NCBI GenBank assembly: GCA_900314655.1
Contig: OMWC01000015.1
Location: 17,375 to 81,374, forward strand
DNA from: an uncultured Prevotellaceae bacterium
GTDB lineage: Bacteria > Bacteroidota > Bacteroidia > Bacteroidales > Bacteroidaceae
DNA: 64,000 nt
Direction: 5' to 3'
The notes under the pieces were generated by a model. The model did no database searches, was not told the DNA's origin, and saw only the letters and a list, made by a program, of their open reading frames with translations. The position numbers and the translations under genes are program-made. Below, in pieces: positions 14,695-23,437 of this stretch; positions within the stretch are counted from its first letter, which is position 1, and each line of letters opens with the position of its first letter.

Positions 14695-17600
14695 TTATTT
14701 CTCTGTGATTGTTGAAACCTTTTTGGCTATCCTTCTTCTTCTGACCATCACGCGCTCTTCTATCTTTTGGAAGATGATGAAGAGTGGGGGAACGATGAAG
14801 AGCAGGGCAATGGTGCCGATGAGCATGCCGCCGATGGTACCCACGCCCAGGGAGCGGTTACCGTTGGCACCGACGCCTACGGAGAAAGCCAGTGGAAGGA
14901 GGCCGAAGACCATCGTGAGCGAAGTCATCAGGATAGGACGCAGACGGGCCTTTGCTGCTGAGAGGGCTGCCTCGGTGATGCTCATTCCTTCACGTCGGCG
15001 GGTAGATGCAAACTCTGTGAGCAGGATGGCGGTCTTGGCCAAGAGTCCGATGAGCATGATGAGTCCGGTCTGCATGTAGATGTTGTTCTCCAGTCCCCAT
15101 ATCTTTGCGAAGATGAACGAGCCTGCCAGTCCGAAGGGTACGCTAAGAATGACGGCCAAAGGGATGAACATACTTTCGTAAAGGGCACAGAGAATGAGAT
15201 AGACGAACACGATGCAGAGCAGGAAGACCATCCACGTATTGCCCTTTGCCGAGGCTTCCTCGCGCGTCATTCCGCCATATTCGAAACCGTAGCCCTCGGG
15301 CAGCACTTCGGCGGCTGTCTCTTCGATGGCTTCAATCACCTGACCCGTGCTGTAGCCGTCGGCGGCTGCACCTCCGAGCATGATGGAGGGGAAGAGATTG
15401 AAGCGTGAAAGAGTCTCTGAGCCGTAGATGCGTGTGAGTGTGACATACTGTCCTACGGGCGACATCTCGCCGTTGCTGCTCTTCACGTAGATATTGTTGA
15501 GCGACTGCTCGTCCATGCGGAATTCGGGCGATGCCTGCACCATCACACGGTAGAGTTTGGTGAAACGGTTGAAGTTGGATGCATAGGAGCCGCCGATATA
15601 TCCTGAGAGTGTGTGGAGCACATCGGCTGGCGATACGCCGTTCTGCTTGCATCGGGCGGCATCCACATCAAGGCGGTATTGGGGATATTTCGTGGAGAAG
15701 TTGGTGTAGCAACGGCTAATCTCCTCGCGTTTGTTCAGGGCGTCGATGAGTTGGTTGGTGTAGTGCACCAGGTCTTCAATGGTGCCGCCTTTCTTGTCCT
15801 GTACGTGTACTTCAAAGCCGTTGATGCGGCCGAAGCCGGGCAGCATGGCCTGGGTGTTGACCTGTATCTTGGCGTTACTGATGTCGGCCGTGCGGCGGTA
15901 GATTTCTTCCATCACGGCATTCACGTCGTCGCCCTTGCCCTTGCGTTCATCCCAGTTCTTCAGTTTCAGCGTGAAGTTACCGTTGGAAGACGACTGTTCG
16001 AAACTGGTGCTGTTGCCAGCCACGAGCGAGTAGATGCGCAGTTGGGGCATATCCTTGATGCGCTTTTCCACTTCTTTCACGATTTTGTAGGTCTCTTGCA
16101 GATTGGTGCCTGGCGAAGCCTGGATGTTGATGAAAACGGTTCCCATGTCCTCGCTGGGCACCAGTCCGGTCTTGGTGGTTTTCATCAGCAGCGAGAGTCC
16201 GGCAATGGCTATGAGCACCATGGCTACCGACAACCAACGGTGGCGGAAGAGTACCTCCACGGCTCCTTTGTATTTGGCTATCAGACGCTGGAAAGCTGCA
16301 TCGAAAGCCATGTGGAAGCGGCTGGAGAAGGATAGTTTGTCGCCGTCCTGGGCATGGGGTGTCATGATGAGTGCGCAGAGGGCTGGGCTCAGCGTCAATG
16401 CGTTGATGCACGAAATGGCTACGGCGATGGCCATCGTAAGTCCGAACTGCGTGTAGAACTTGCCCGTCACACCACCCAGGAAACTCACGGGGATGAATAC
16501 GGCCATAAACACCAGGGTGGTGGTGATGAGGGCCGAGGTGATGCCGTGCATAGCCTCTACCGTGGCATGATAGGGGTCTTGCTCGCCATCGTCGAACTTT
16601 GCCTGGACGGCCTCTACCACGACTATCGCATCATCGACCACCGTTCCGATGACGAGAACGAGGGCGAAGAGCGTGAGCATGTTGAGCGAGAATCCGATGG
16701 CATAGATGAAAGCGAAGGTGCCTATGAGGGATACGATGATGGCCACGGCTGGGATGAAGGTGGAACGCATGCTCTGAAGGAACACATAGACCACAAGGAT
16801 AACCAGCAGCAGGGCTTCGAGCAGCGTCTCCACCACGTTCTTGATGGAAGCGTCGAGGAAGTCTTTCTTGCTCTCCAGGTCTTCGATGACGATGCCTGGC
16901 GGCAGACTCTTACGGATTTCCTCCACCTCGCGGTCCACGGCCTTGATAATCTCGTTGGCATTCGAACCGCTCACCTGATTGATCATGATGTTCACGCCCG
17001 GATGTCCGTTGGTTTCACCGATGAAGTTGTAGTTGACGGATCCCAGCTCTACCCTTGCCACATCCTTGATGCGCAGCACGTCGCCGTTGGGCAATGCCTT
17101 GATGACCATGTTCTCGTAGTCTTGCTCTTCCTCGTACTGTCCGCGATATTTGAGCACATACTGGAAGGTGGTCTTCGAGTCGGCACCAAGCGTTCCGGTG
17201 GCGGCTTCTATATTCTGTTCGCCCAGCACGGTATTGATATCCGACGGAGAGAGTCCGTACTGCGCCATCTTCGTGGGGTCGAGCCAGATACGCATGGAAT
17301 AGTCGGCACCGATTACGTTCACGTCGCCAACGCCCTGGATACGTGAGAGTACGGGCTCGATATTGATCTTGGTATAGTTGGAAAGGAAATTGCGGTCGAA
17401 GGAGTCGTCGGGAGAGTAGAGGGCCAACTGCTTGATGTTGGTGGACTGACGTTTACGAACGTTGACGCCCGACTTCGTGACATCGCTTGGCAACCGGCCC
17501 AATACTGTAGCCACACGGTTTTGCACGTTGACCATGGCCATGTCGGGATCAGTACCCTGTCGGAAGAAGATGCTTACGTTGGCGGAACCCGTGTTGGAGG

Positions 17601-17847
17601 CCGTGGACTGCATGTACATCATGCCCTCCACGCCGTTGATGGCCTCTTCGAGCACTACCACCACGCTTTTTTGTACGGTGGCGGCATTGGCTCCCGTGTA
17701 ATTGGCATTCACACGAACGGTAGGCGGTGCTATCTCCGGAAACTGCTCAAGGGCCAGTCGTGAGAGGCCGATGAGGCCGATGAGCACCAGCAGAACGGAG
17801 ATGACTCCTGCGAGTATGGGGCGGTCAATAAATGTCCTGACTTGCAT
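14695..17847 (-). CDS. RND multidrug efflux permease (AcrB/MexB type)
   Basis: 1050 aa, normal for HAE1 transporters. N-terminal FIDRPILAGVISVLLVLIG is the first membrane helix. The porter domains follow, and the proton relay Asp-Asp is in VIGTVVDDAIVVVEAV in the fourth helix. ALTLSPALCALI and the second half (FIPLAVILSVPFGLAGS, GANGNRSLGVGTIGGM) complete the 12-helix plan. It exports drugs, bile salts or fatty acids from periplasm and inner membrane using the proton gradient. It needs the adaptor encoded just upstream and an outer-membrane TolC-type channel, which is not in this window. Confidence 0.94.
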   Translation of the reverse strand: MQVRTFIDRPILAGVISVLLVLIGLIGLSRLALEQFPEIAPPTVRVNANYTGANAATVQKSVVVVLEEAINGVEGMMYMQSTASNTGSANVSIFFRQGTDPDMAMVNVQNRVATVLGRLPSDVTKSGVNVRKRQSTNIKQLALYSPDDSFDRNFLSNYTKINIEPVLSRIQGVGDVNVIGADYSMRIWLDPTKMAQYGLSPSDINTVLGEQNIEAATGTLGADSKTTFQYVLKYRGQYEEEQDYENMVIKALPNGDVLRIKDVARVELGSVNYNFIGETNGHPGVNIMINQVSGSNANEIIKAVDREVEEIRKSLPPGIVIEDLESKKDFLDASIKNVVETLLEALLLVILVVYVFLQSMRSTFIPAVAIIVSLIGTFAFIYAIGFSLNMLTLFALVLVIGTVVDDAIVVVEAVQAKFDDGEQDPYHATVEAMHGITSALITTTLVFMAVFIPVSFLGGVTGKFYTQFGLTMAIAVAISCINALTLSPALCALIMTPHAQDGDKLSFSSRFHMAFDAAFQRLIAKYKGAVEVLFRHRWLSVAMVLIAIAGLSLLMKTTKTGLVPSEDMGTVFINIQASPGTNLQETYKIVKEVEKRIKDMPQLRIYSLVAGNSTSFEQSSSNGNFTLKLKNWDERKGKGDDVNAVMEEIYRRTADISNAKIQVNTQAMLPGFGRINGFEVHVQDKKGGTIEDLVHYTNQLIDALNKREEISRCYTNFSTKYPQYRLDVDAARCKQNGVSPADVLHTLSGYIGGSYASNFNRFTKLYRVMVQASPEFRMDEQSLNNIYVKSSNGEMSPVGQYVTLTRIYGSETLSRFNLFPSIMLGGAAADGYSTGQVIEAIEETAAEVLPEGYGFEYGGMTREEASAKGNTWMVFLLCIVFVYLILCALYESMFIPLAVILSVPFGLAGSFIFAKIWGLENNIYMQTGLIMLIGLLAKTAILLTEFASTRRREGMSITEAALSAAKARLRPILMTSLTMVFGLLPLAFSVGVGANGNRSLGVGTIGGMLIGTIALLFIVPPLFIIFQKIEERVMVRRRRIAKKVSTITEK

Positions 17848-17859
17848 GGCTCTGCCTCC

Positions 17860-18969
17860 TTATGGTTTCTTCTGGGTATTGATTTCCACGCCGTCCTTCA
17901 CGAGTCCGGCACCTTCTGCAACGATGATGTCGCCTGGTTTCAGTCCGCTTGTCACCACATAGTCGGAACCGTTGTTCAGGCGGAACACCTCCACGGGTGT
18001 GGATTTTGTCTTGCCGTCAACAATACGATATACGAAGATGCGGTTCTGGAGTTCGTAGGTGGCTGACTGCGGAATCACGATGCAGTTATTCTGTACGGAA
18101 GAGATGACCACCTGCGCATTGCCGCCGTTGTGGAGCAGGCGCTCGCTGTTAGGAAAGGTGGCCCGTATGCGAACGGCTCCCGTATGTTCATCCACGATAC
18201 CGCTCACGGCATCGATTCTCCCTAAGTGTCCGTAGGGCTTGCCGTTGCTCATCAGCAGTTCCACGGAAGGTGTCTGCTTGATGAAGTTGCTCATCGTGCC
18301 ATATTGCTGCAAGAGGTCGATGCTCTGATTCTCCGTGATGCTGAAATAGGCATATATCTGGCTGTCGTCGGAAATGGTGACCAACGGTTCGGAAATGGAA
18401 CTGCTCACCAGGGCTCCTACATGATAGGGAATCATGCCTGCCACACCGTTCATTGCACTTCGCACCACGGTGTAGGAGAGGTTGTTGCGGGCATTGAGTT
18501 CCTGAGCCTTTGCCAGCGAAAGGGCTGCCCGTGCCTCCTGCAAGGCATTCTGCTGGGTCTTCACCTCAAAGTTGGAAACCACCTTGTTGTTCTCCAGCGC
18601 TCGGGCACTCTCCATGTTCAGTTGGGCTGTGGCCAGACGGGCCTTCGCACTTTCCACATTGGCCGTTGCTACCTGCAGGGCAGCACGATAGGGCACTTGG
18701 TCGATGATGAAGAGCGGTTGGCCTTTATGTACTTTGTCGCCTTCGTTGATGCAGATGCGGGTGATGTTTCCGCTGATTTGTGGACGTACCTCTACTATCT
18801 GCCTACCTGTGAGGCGTGCAGTATAACGGCTTTTCAAAGTTTGTGTGGAGCGTTCCACTTTCATGGTCTTGTAGCTGGGCTTTGATTCCGGGCGTTTGCC
18901 TTTCTCAGAACACGAGAGAAGAAGCAACCCTGCGAATAGCCAAATGAATGTTTGTGCGATGTATTTCAT
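17860..18969 (-). CDS. RND efflux periplasmic adaptor lipoprotein (AcrA/MexA type)
   Basis: 369 aa. Lipobox LLSC-SEK (Cys20) anchors it to the inner membrane. RLTGRQIVEVRPQISGNI begins the barrel and lipoyl half (GDKVHKGQPLFIID). The coiled-coil hairpin spans about residues 105-165 (KARLATAQLNMESAR), and the second lipoyl half is NLSYTVVRSAMNG. It joins the RND permease, 12 bases downstream, to an outer-membrane channel. First gene of the efflux unit; no adjacent TetR or MarR regulator is visible. Confidence 0.93.
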   Translation of the reverse strand: MKYIAQTFIWLFAGLLLLSCSEKGKRPESKPSYKTMKVERSTQTLKSRYTARLTGRQIVEVRPQISGNITRICINEGDKVHKGQPLFIIDQVPYRAALQVATANVESAKARLATAQLNMESARALENNKVVSNFEVKTQQNALQEARAALSLAKAQELNARNNLSYTVVRSAMNGVAGMIPYHVGALVSSSISEPLVTISDDSQIYAYFSITENQSIDLLQQYGTMSNFIKQTPSVELLMSNGKPYGHLGRIDAVSGIVDEHTGAVRIRATFPNSERLLHNGGNAQVVISSVQNNCIVIPQSATYELQNRIFVYRIVDGKTKSTPVEVFRLNNGSDYVVTSGLKPGDIIVAEGAGLVKDGVEINTQKKP

Positions 18970-19060
18970 GTGTGATAAAAAACTTTCAGTTTTTTGACGT
19001 GAAAAAGGCTGCTTTGTTTAATCGTTTTCCTGTCTTTTAGGATTAGTTAAGATTTTTGCT

Positions 19061-19104
19061 AATGATAAGGGCTGTATCATTGTGATGACACAGCCCTTAT
19101 CATT
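19061..19104 (-). terminator. Strong terminator of the aromatic operon
   Basis: AATGATAAGGGCTGT pairs perfectly with ACAGCCCTTATCATT across a 14-base loop. The right arm ends inside the tyrA stop codon. It separates the operon from the efflux genes. Confidence 0.8.
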
Positions 19105-19897
19105 ATTTCTTGATCTCGATGTCGCGCCTGACGTTGTTGCGGATCTTCGTGAGATAGCGTTTCATGCCGTCGGCATCTTTGTTGTCGATGATTTCCAGCA
19201 GCTCTTTCAGCTCGGTGCGTATCTGGGCCACGTTCTCAGAGGTGTAGGGGTTGAAGAGCACTTCCTGCAACAGGTAGTCGTCTTCGTTGAGCACGCCCTT
19301 GGCGATGCGCATGTGGCGCTTGAAGGTGGTTCCGGGTGCATCCTGATGCTTCATCACGGCCGCAAAGACGAACGTGGAGACGAAGGGGATGGACAGCGAG
19401 TAAGCCACCGTGCGGTCGTGTTCTTCGAAGGAGTATTCGTAGATGTTGAGTCCCAGACGGGTGTAGAGGTCCTTGAAGAAGATGCGGCCGATGAAGTCGC
19501 CCTCGTTGATGATGATGGCATTCTCCTCGGAAAGCTGGTTAAGATTGGCGAATGTGGGGCCGAACATGGGGTGTGTGCTGACGTAGTGCATGCCCGTGCT
19601 CTCGTAGAAGTCCTTCAGTCCGGTCTTCACGGAGGAGATATCGCTGAGGATACACTCCTTGGGAAGATGGGGAATGACCTCCTGGAAGGCGGGAATGGTG
19701 TATTTCACCGTAACGGCATTGATGCAGAGTTCGGGCTTGAACTCGTCGATTTCTTCGAGCTTGGTGAAGCGCAGCGTGTTGTAGGTGAAGCGGAGCCGCT
19801 TGGGATCGCGCTCATAGACGGCCACTTCGTGTTCGAAACTAAGCAGGTCGATGAAGAAGCTGCCCATCTTTCCTGCACCTAAAATCAGTATTTTCAT
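19103..19897 (-). CDS. tyrA: Prephenate/arogenate dehydrogenase
   Basis: 264 aa. NAD-binding N-terminus ILGAGKMGSFF, then SDISSVKTGLKDF and HPMFGPTFANL, the conserved substrate-binding region of prephenate dehydrogenases. It oxidatively decarboxylates prephenate toward tyrosine. It is a short form without an ACT domain. Last gene of the pheA-aminotransferase-DAHP synthase-tyrA operon. The 64-base gap before it holds a GC-rich palindrome. Whether it prefers prephenate or arogenate cannot be read from the sequence. Confidence 0.9.
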   Translation of the reverse strand: MKILILGAGKMGSFFIDLLSFEHEVAVYERDPKRLRFTYNTLRFTKLEEIDEFKPELCINAVTVKYTIPAFQEVIPHLPKECILSDISSVKTGLKDFYESTGMHYVSTHPMFGPTFANLNQLSEENAIIINEGDFIGRIFFKDLYTRLGLNIYEYSFEEHDRTVAYSLSIPFVSTFVFAAVMKHQDAPGTTFKRHMRIAKGVLNEDDYLLQEVLFNPYTSENVAQIRTELKELLEIIDNKDADGMKRYLTKIRNNVRRDIEIKK

Positions 19898-19923
19898 ATT
19901 ATACTTATCCTATTTCAGTAATC

Positions 19924-19960
19924 ACTCCCCGCCCTCATAGGGAGGGGTAGGGGGAGGGTC
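19924..19960. repeat. GC-rich palindromic element between operon genes
   Basis: ACTCCCCGCCCTCATAGGGA followed by GGGGTAGGGGGAGGGTC. It is the reverse-complement form of the dispersed family (GACCCTCCCCCTACCCCTCC) and could dampen transcription or protect the mRNA end within the operon. Confidence 0.65.
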
Positions 19961-19961
19961 C

Positions 19962-21026
19962 TTATTTATTTATTATCTCTATCTGCTGGCGTACGCTCTC
20001 CTGGTGGATGGCCTCGTAGATGGTTTTCACGAAATCGGCATCCATGCCGCAGAGCACACCCTGAGCTCCGCGCTTGTCGAGAATCTCATTGTAGCGCTTG
20101 GCCTGCAGGACGGTCATGTTGTGTTCCTTCTTGTACTGTCCGATTTCACGGCAGACGCGCATCCGCTTGGAGAGGATGTCCATGATGGAATTGTCAATCT
20201 GGTCGATCTGCTTACGCAGCTGGCTGATGCCTTCGGTGGTGATGGTCTCGTCGCGGATAACCAGCAGCGAAAGAATGTAGTCGAGCACATCGGGAGTGAC
20301 CTGCTGGTTGGCATCGCTCCAGGCACTGTCGGGGTCGCAATGGCTTTCAATAATCAGACCGTCGGCACCGAGGTCCATAGCCTGCTGGCAGAGTGGGGCG
20401 ATCAGGTCGCGGCGTCCGCCGATATGTGAGGGGTCGCAGATGATGGGCAGTTCGGGAATACGACGACGGAGCTCGATGGGAATCTGCCACATGGGGGTGT
20501 TGCGATAGATGGTCTTGTCGTAGCTGGAGAAACCGCGATGGATGGCTCCGAGTTTCTTCACACCGGCACCGTTGAGGCGAAGAAGTGCGCCAATCCAGAG
20601 TTCGAGATCGGGGTTCACGGGGTTTTTCACGAATACCGGAACGTCCACGCCCTTCAGGGCATCAGCCAATGCCTGCATGGCGAAGGGATTGGCCGTGGTG
20701 CGTGCTCCCACCCAGAGGATATCGATGCCGTATTTCAGGGCCAGTTCCACATGTTCGGGTGTGGCTACTTCGGTAGAGACGAGCATGCCTGTCTCTTTCT
20801 TGACTTGCTGCATCCAGGGCAGCGCTTTCTCACCATGTCCTTCGAAACCGCCTGGCTTGGTGCGAGGTTTCCAGACGCCAGCACGGAAGTTGTGGCATCC
20901 GAGAGCGGCCAGTTGCTTGGCCGTGTTCATTACTTGCTCTTCGGTTTCGGCTGAGCAGGGGCCTGCAATCACGAACGGGCGTACATTGTCACTTGGGAGA
21001 TTGAGCTTTTCTAATTCGAGTTCCAT
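19962..21026 (-). CDS. Bifunctional DAHP synthase-chorismate mutase
   Basis: 354 aa. The N-terminal 245 residues are a type I-beta DAHP synthase: VIAGPCSAETEEQ, FRAGVWKPRTKPGGF, KNPVNPDLELW and CDPSHIGGRRDLI. It condenses phosphoenolpyruvate and erythrose-4-phosphate. The C-terminal 85 residues (ISQLRKQIDQIDNSIMDILSKR to EAIHQESVRQQ) are an AroQ-type chorismate mutase. In this domain order the mutase commonly also acts as the allosteric sensor. It feeds the same pathway as its operon partners and supplies the prephenate used by pheA and tyrA. Confidence 0.93.
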   Translation of the reverse strand: MELELEKLNLPSDNVRPFVIAGPCSAETEEQVMNTAKQLAALGCHNFRAGVWKPRTKPGGFEGHGEKALPWMQQVKKETGMLVSTEVATPEHVELALKYGIDILWVGARTTANPFAMQALADALKGVDVPVFVKNPVNPDLELWIGALLRLNGAGVKKLGAIHRGFSSYDKTIYRNTPMWQIPIELRRRIPELPIICDPSHIGGRRDLIAPLCQQAMDLGADGLIIESHCDPDSAWSDANQQVTPDVLDYILSLLVIRDETITTEGISQLRKQIDQIDNSIMDILSKRMRVCREIGQYKKEHNMTVLQAKRYNEILDKRGAQGVLCGMDADFVKTIYEAIHQESVRQQIEIINK

Positions 21027-21052
21027 ATTGTTTGTGTTTTTTTGTTTATTTT

Positions 21053-21118
21053 CTAGTTGTTCTAGGAGGCCTAGGGGTTCTAGATATTCTAGATTTTCTA
21101 GGGGGCTAGGATTTCTAG
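21053..21118. repeat. 9-bp CTAG repeat between DAHP synthase and aminotransferase genes
   Basis: CTAG occurs at 21053, 21062, 21071, 21080, 21089, 21098, 21106 and 21115, a 9-bp rhythm with one 8-bp step. CTAG is normally rare in bacterial DNA. A shorter version (53678, 53687) lies between two kor genes. Confidence 0.75.
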
Positions 21119-21122
21119 GGGA

Positions 21123-22307
21123 TTACCATTCCAATGCTTTAATTCTCAGGAGGGCTTCGCGGATTTTGTCGTCCTTGGCGCAGAGGGAGATGCGGATATA
21201 GCGCTCACCGTTGCTGCCGAAGATGAAGCCTGGGGTGATGAATACGCGGGCTTCGTGGAGCACGCGCTCGGTGAGTTCTTTCACATGCTGGTATTTCTCG
21301 GGAATCTTACCCCAGAGGAACATACCCACCTGATTTTTGTCGAAGCTACAGCCGAGGGTGGTCATGATCTCTTCAGCAATCTCACGCCGACGGCGGTAGG
21401 TGGTGATGTTGGCCTCGTGATGCCATTCTGCATCATTATGCTGCAAGGCCTCGGCGGCTGCCAACTGGATGCCGCGGAAAGTTCCGCTGTCGATGTTGCT
21501 CTTGATTTTCAGAATCCACGAGATAAAGGTCTTGTTGGTGCAGCACATGCCGACACGCCATCCGGGCATGTTGTGGCTTTTCGACATGGAGTTGAACTCT
21601 ATGCAGCAGTCTTTGGCTCCCGGCACCTGAAGCAGCGAGAGCGGTTTCTCGTTGAGGATGAAAGAGTAGGGGTTGTCGTTCACGACGACGATATTGTGCT
21701 TCCGGGCAAAAGCCACCAGACGCTCGTAGGTCTTCATCTGGGCAGCACCACCCGTAGGCATGTTGGGATAATTGGTCCACATCAGCTTGACGCGCGAGAG
21801 GTCCATCTGTTCCAGACCTTCGAAGTCGGGCTGCCATCCGTCGTTTTCCAACAGGTTGTAGTTGACCACCTTTGCACCGAGAATCTTGGAGAGTGAGGTG
21901 TAGGTAGGATAGCCGGGATTGGGCACCAGCACTTCGTCGCCGGGATTGACGAAAGCCAGCGTGGTGTGGAGGATGCCTTCCTTGGAGCCGATGAGGGGCT
22001 GGATTTCGGTCTTGGGATCCAGCTCCACGCCGTACCATTTCTTATAGAATGCAGCCATGGCCTGACGCAGTTCGGGTGTTCCCATCGTGGGCTGGTAGCC
22101 GTGGGCGTTGGGATCGCGGGCCACCTCACAAAGCTTGTCGATGGTACGCTGCGAGGGGGGCATGTCAGGACTGCCGATGGCGAGGCTCACGATGTCGCGG
22201 CCTTCGGCATTGAGTTGTGCAACTTCCTTCAGTTTGCGGCTGAAGTAGTATTCCTGTACGAGTGAGAGCCTGTCGGCTGGCTGAATGTTAGGCTGATTGT
22301 TTTCCAT
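21123..22307 (-). CDS. Class I/II PLP aminotransferase of the aromatic operon
   Basis: 394 aa. IGSPDMPPSQ, GSKEGILHTTLAFV and NPGYPTY identify fold type I aminotransferases close to the aspartate/LL-diaminopimelate group. The PLP lysine is in FNSMSKSHNMPGWRVG and the carboxylate-binding Arg in RYIRISL. In this operon it most likely transaminates phenylpyruvate, 4-hydroxyphenylpyruvate or prephenate. Its start overlaps the 3' end of pheA by 20 bases, implying coupled translation. Substrate is inferred from context only. Confidence 0.88.
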   Translation of the reverse strand: MENNQPNIQPADRLSLVQEYYFSRKLKEVAQLNAEGRDIVSLAIGSPDMPPSQRTIDKLCEVARDPNAHGYQPTMGTPELRQAMAAFYKKWYGVELDPKTEIQPLIGSKEGILHTTLAFVNPGDEVLVPNPGYPTYTSLSKILGAKVVNYNLLENDGWQPDFEGLEQMDLSRVKLMWTNYPNMPTGGAAQMKTYERLVAFARKHNIVVVNDNPYSFILNEKPLSLLQVPGAKDCCIEFNSMSKSHNMPGWRVGMCCTNKTFISWILKIKSNIDSGTFRGIQLAAAEALQHNDAEWHHEANITTYRRRREIAEEIMTTLGCSFDKNQVGMFLWGKIPEKYQHVKELTERVLHEARVFITPGFIFGSNGERYIRISLCAKDDKIREALLRIKALEW

Positions 22308-23130
22308 CTTGATATTCTCCTAATACTTTCAATTCTTTGGTTAAGGGCATGATAGCGTCTATCGATTGGCGATAGCGGGTGATGTTGTCGTACATCACGT
22401 CAATATAGAACAGGTATTCCCATTCATGACCGATGATGGGCAGCGACTGTATCTTGGTGAGGTTGATCTTGTAGAAACTCAGAATGCTGAGCACCTGCGA
22501 GAGTGAACCTTCCTCATGGGGCAGAGAGAACACGAGCGAAGCCTTGTTGGTCTTGTCGATAGGACGGAGGAAATCGGCCTTCCTTGGGTCGCATTCCACA
22601 AGGAAACGCGTGAAGTTGTGCTTGTTGTCCTCGATGTTGTTTTCCAGAATCTTCATGCCGTTCATATTGGCTGCCTCGGCATGGCAGATGGCTGCAACGC
22701 CCCGCAGCTGATGTTCGTGTATGTACTGGGCGGCTCCGGCGGTATCCTCGGCTTCCACGGCTTTCAGCGCGGGATGGTTGCTCAGGTATTGGCGGCACTG
22801 CATCAGGGCGACGGGGTGGGAGTGGACCTCGGTGATGGTGTCCCAGTCGTCATCGGGCAGACAGCAGATGCAATGCGAGATGTGCAGCTTGTGTTCGCCT
22901 ACGACGGCGGTGCCCGAGTCGCGCAGCAGTTCGTAGTTGTGGAGCAGACTACCGGCAATAGTGTTTTCAATGGCGGTCATGCCGATGCAGGTGGGGTCGC
23001 GCTTGATATTCTCGAACACCTGTTCGAAGGTGGAGCAGCAGATGAGTTGAATCTGCTCGCCCTCGAAATACTGATGGGCGGCGATGTCGTGGAACGACCC
23101 GAGTTCTCCTTGTATGGCTATTCTCTTCAT
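22288..23130 (-). CDS. pheA: Prephenate dehydratase with ACT domain
   Basis: 280 aa. N-terminal IQGELGSFHDIAA, then STFEQVFENIKRDPT and IENTIAGSLLHNY. The catalytic TRF motif is in HNFTRFLVE. A C-terminal ACT domain (LSQVLSILSFYKINLTKIQ) would bind phenylalanine for feedback inhibition; the usual ESRP motif is replaced by IQSLP. It converts prephenate to phenylpyruvate. First gene of the operon, preceded by a leader peptide and attenuator (23154-23308). Confidence 0.92.
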   Translation of the reverse strand: MKRIAIQGELGSFHDIAAHQYFEGEQIQLICCSTFEQVFENIKRDPTCIGMTAIENTIAGSLLHNYELLRDSGTAVVGEHKLHISHCICCLPDDDWDTITEVHSHPVALMQCRQYLSNHPALKAVEAEDTAGAAQYIHEHQLRGVAAICHAEAANMNGMKILENNIEDNKHNFTRFLVECDPRKADFLRPIDKTNKASLVFSLPHEEGSLSQVLSILSFYKINLTKIQSLPIIGHEWEYLFYIDVMYDNITRYRQSIDAIMPLTKELKVLGEYQDGKQSA

Positions 23131-23153
23131 TTTTGTTTTATTTCTATATTCTT

Positions 23154-23189
23154 AAGAAAAAGTCCCACCTCATTGTTGTGAAGCGGGAC
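23154..23189 (-). terminator. Attenuator terminator of the aromatic operon
   Basis: On the minus strand GTCCCGC pairs with GTGGGAC (one G-U), followed by a T-rich run, 24 bases before the pheA ATG. The 5' arm is also part of TCCCGCTTCAC (23178-23188), which is perfectly complementary to GTGAAGCGGGA (23243-23253) inside the leader peptide gene. Terminator and antiterminator are therefore mutually exclusive. Confidence 0.85.
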
Positions 23190-23253
23190 CTTAACGTATT
23201 CTTGTTTTCGTTTTGTCTATAAGTTGAAATCTACACGCAACTTCCCGCTTCAC
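23178..23253 (-). promoter_or_regulatory. Antiterminator pairing region
   Basis: An 11-bp perfect match joins leader codons 18-22 (arm 23243-23253) to the terminator's 5' side (23178-23188). Ribosome stalling at the aromatic codons would leave this arm free and prevent termination. Confidence 0.8.
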
Positions 23254-23308
23254 AGTGCCCTGCAAAGTAAAAATAAAAGTAATAGAAAGATGCGTATGAC
23301 TTGTTCAT
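23231..23308 (-). CDS. Phe/Tyr leader peptide
   Basis: A 25-codon reading frame, ATG 23308 to TAG 23231, 101 bases before pheA and about 20 bases after the predicted transcription start. Residues 5-15 contain nine aromatic residues (run SFYYFYFYF; four Phe and five Tyr in the peptide). Translation slows here when charged tRNA-Phe or tRNA-Tyr is scarce. The arrangement of aromatic codons, downstream antiterminator arm and terminator is that of classical transcription attenuation, as for pheL in enterobacteria. An AGAAGAGAT stretch precedes the ATG. Confidence 0.88.
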   Translation of the reverse strand: MNKSYASFYYFYFYFAGHCEAGSCV

Positions 23309-23334
23309 ATCTCTTCTGATTTTTTAATTCGGGT

Positions 23335-23343
23335 GCAAATTTA
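23335..23343 (-). promoter_or_regulatory. -7 element of the aromatic operon
   Basis: TAAATTTGC on the minus strand, with a TTTG about 20 bases further upstream, 27 bases before the leader ATG. Confidence 0.7.
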
Positions 23344-23437
23344 TAACTTTTATTTTATTCCGACAAACTTTTTGCAAGTTTTTTTGCGTTTTGCCTTACA
23401 TTTTTATATTTTGCATGCATGCGGGCGAACCGCTCGG

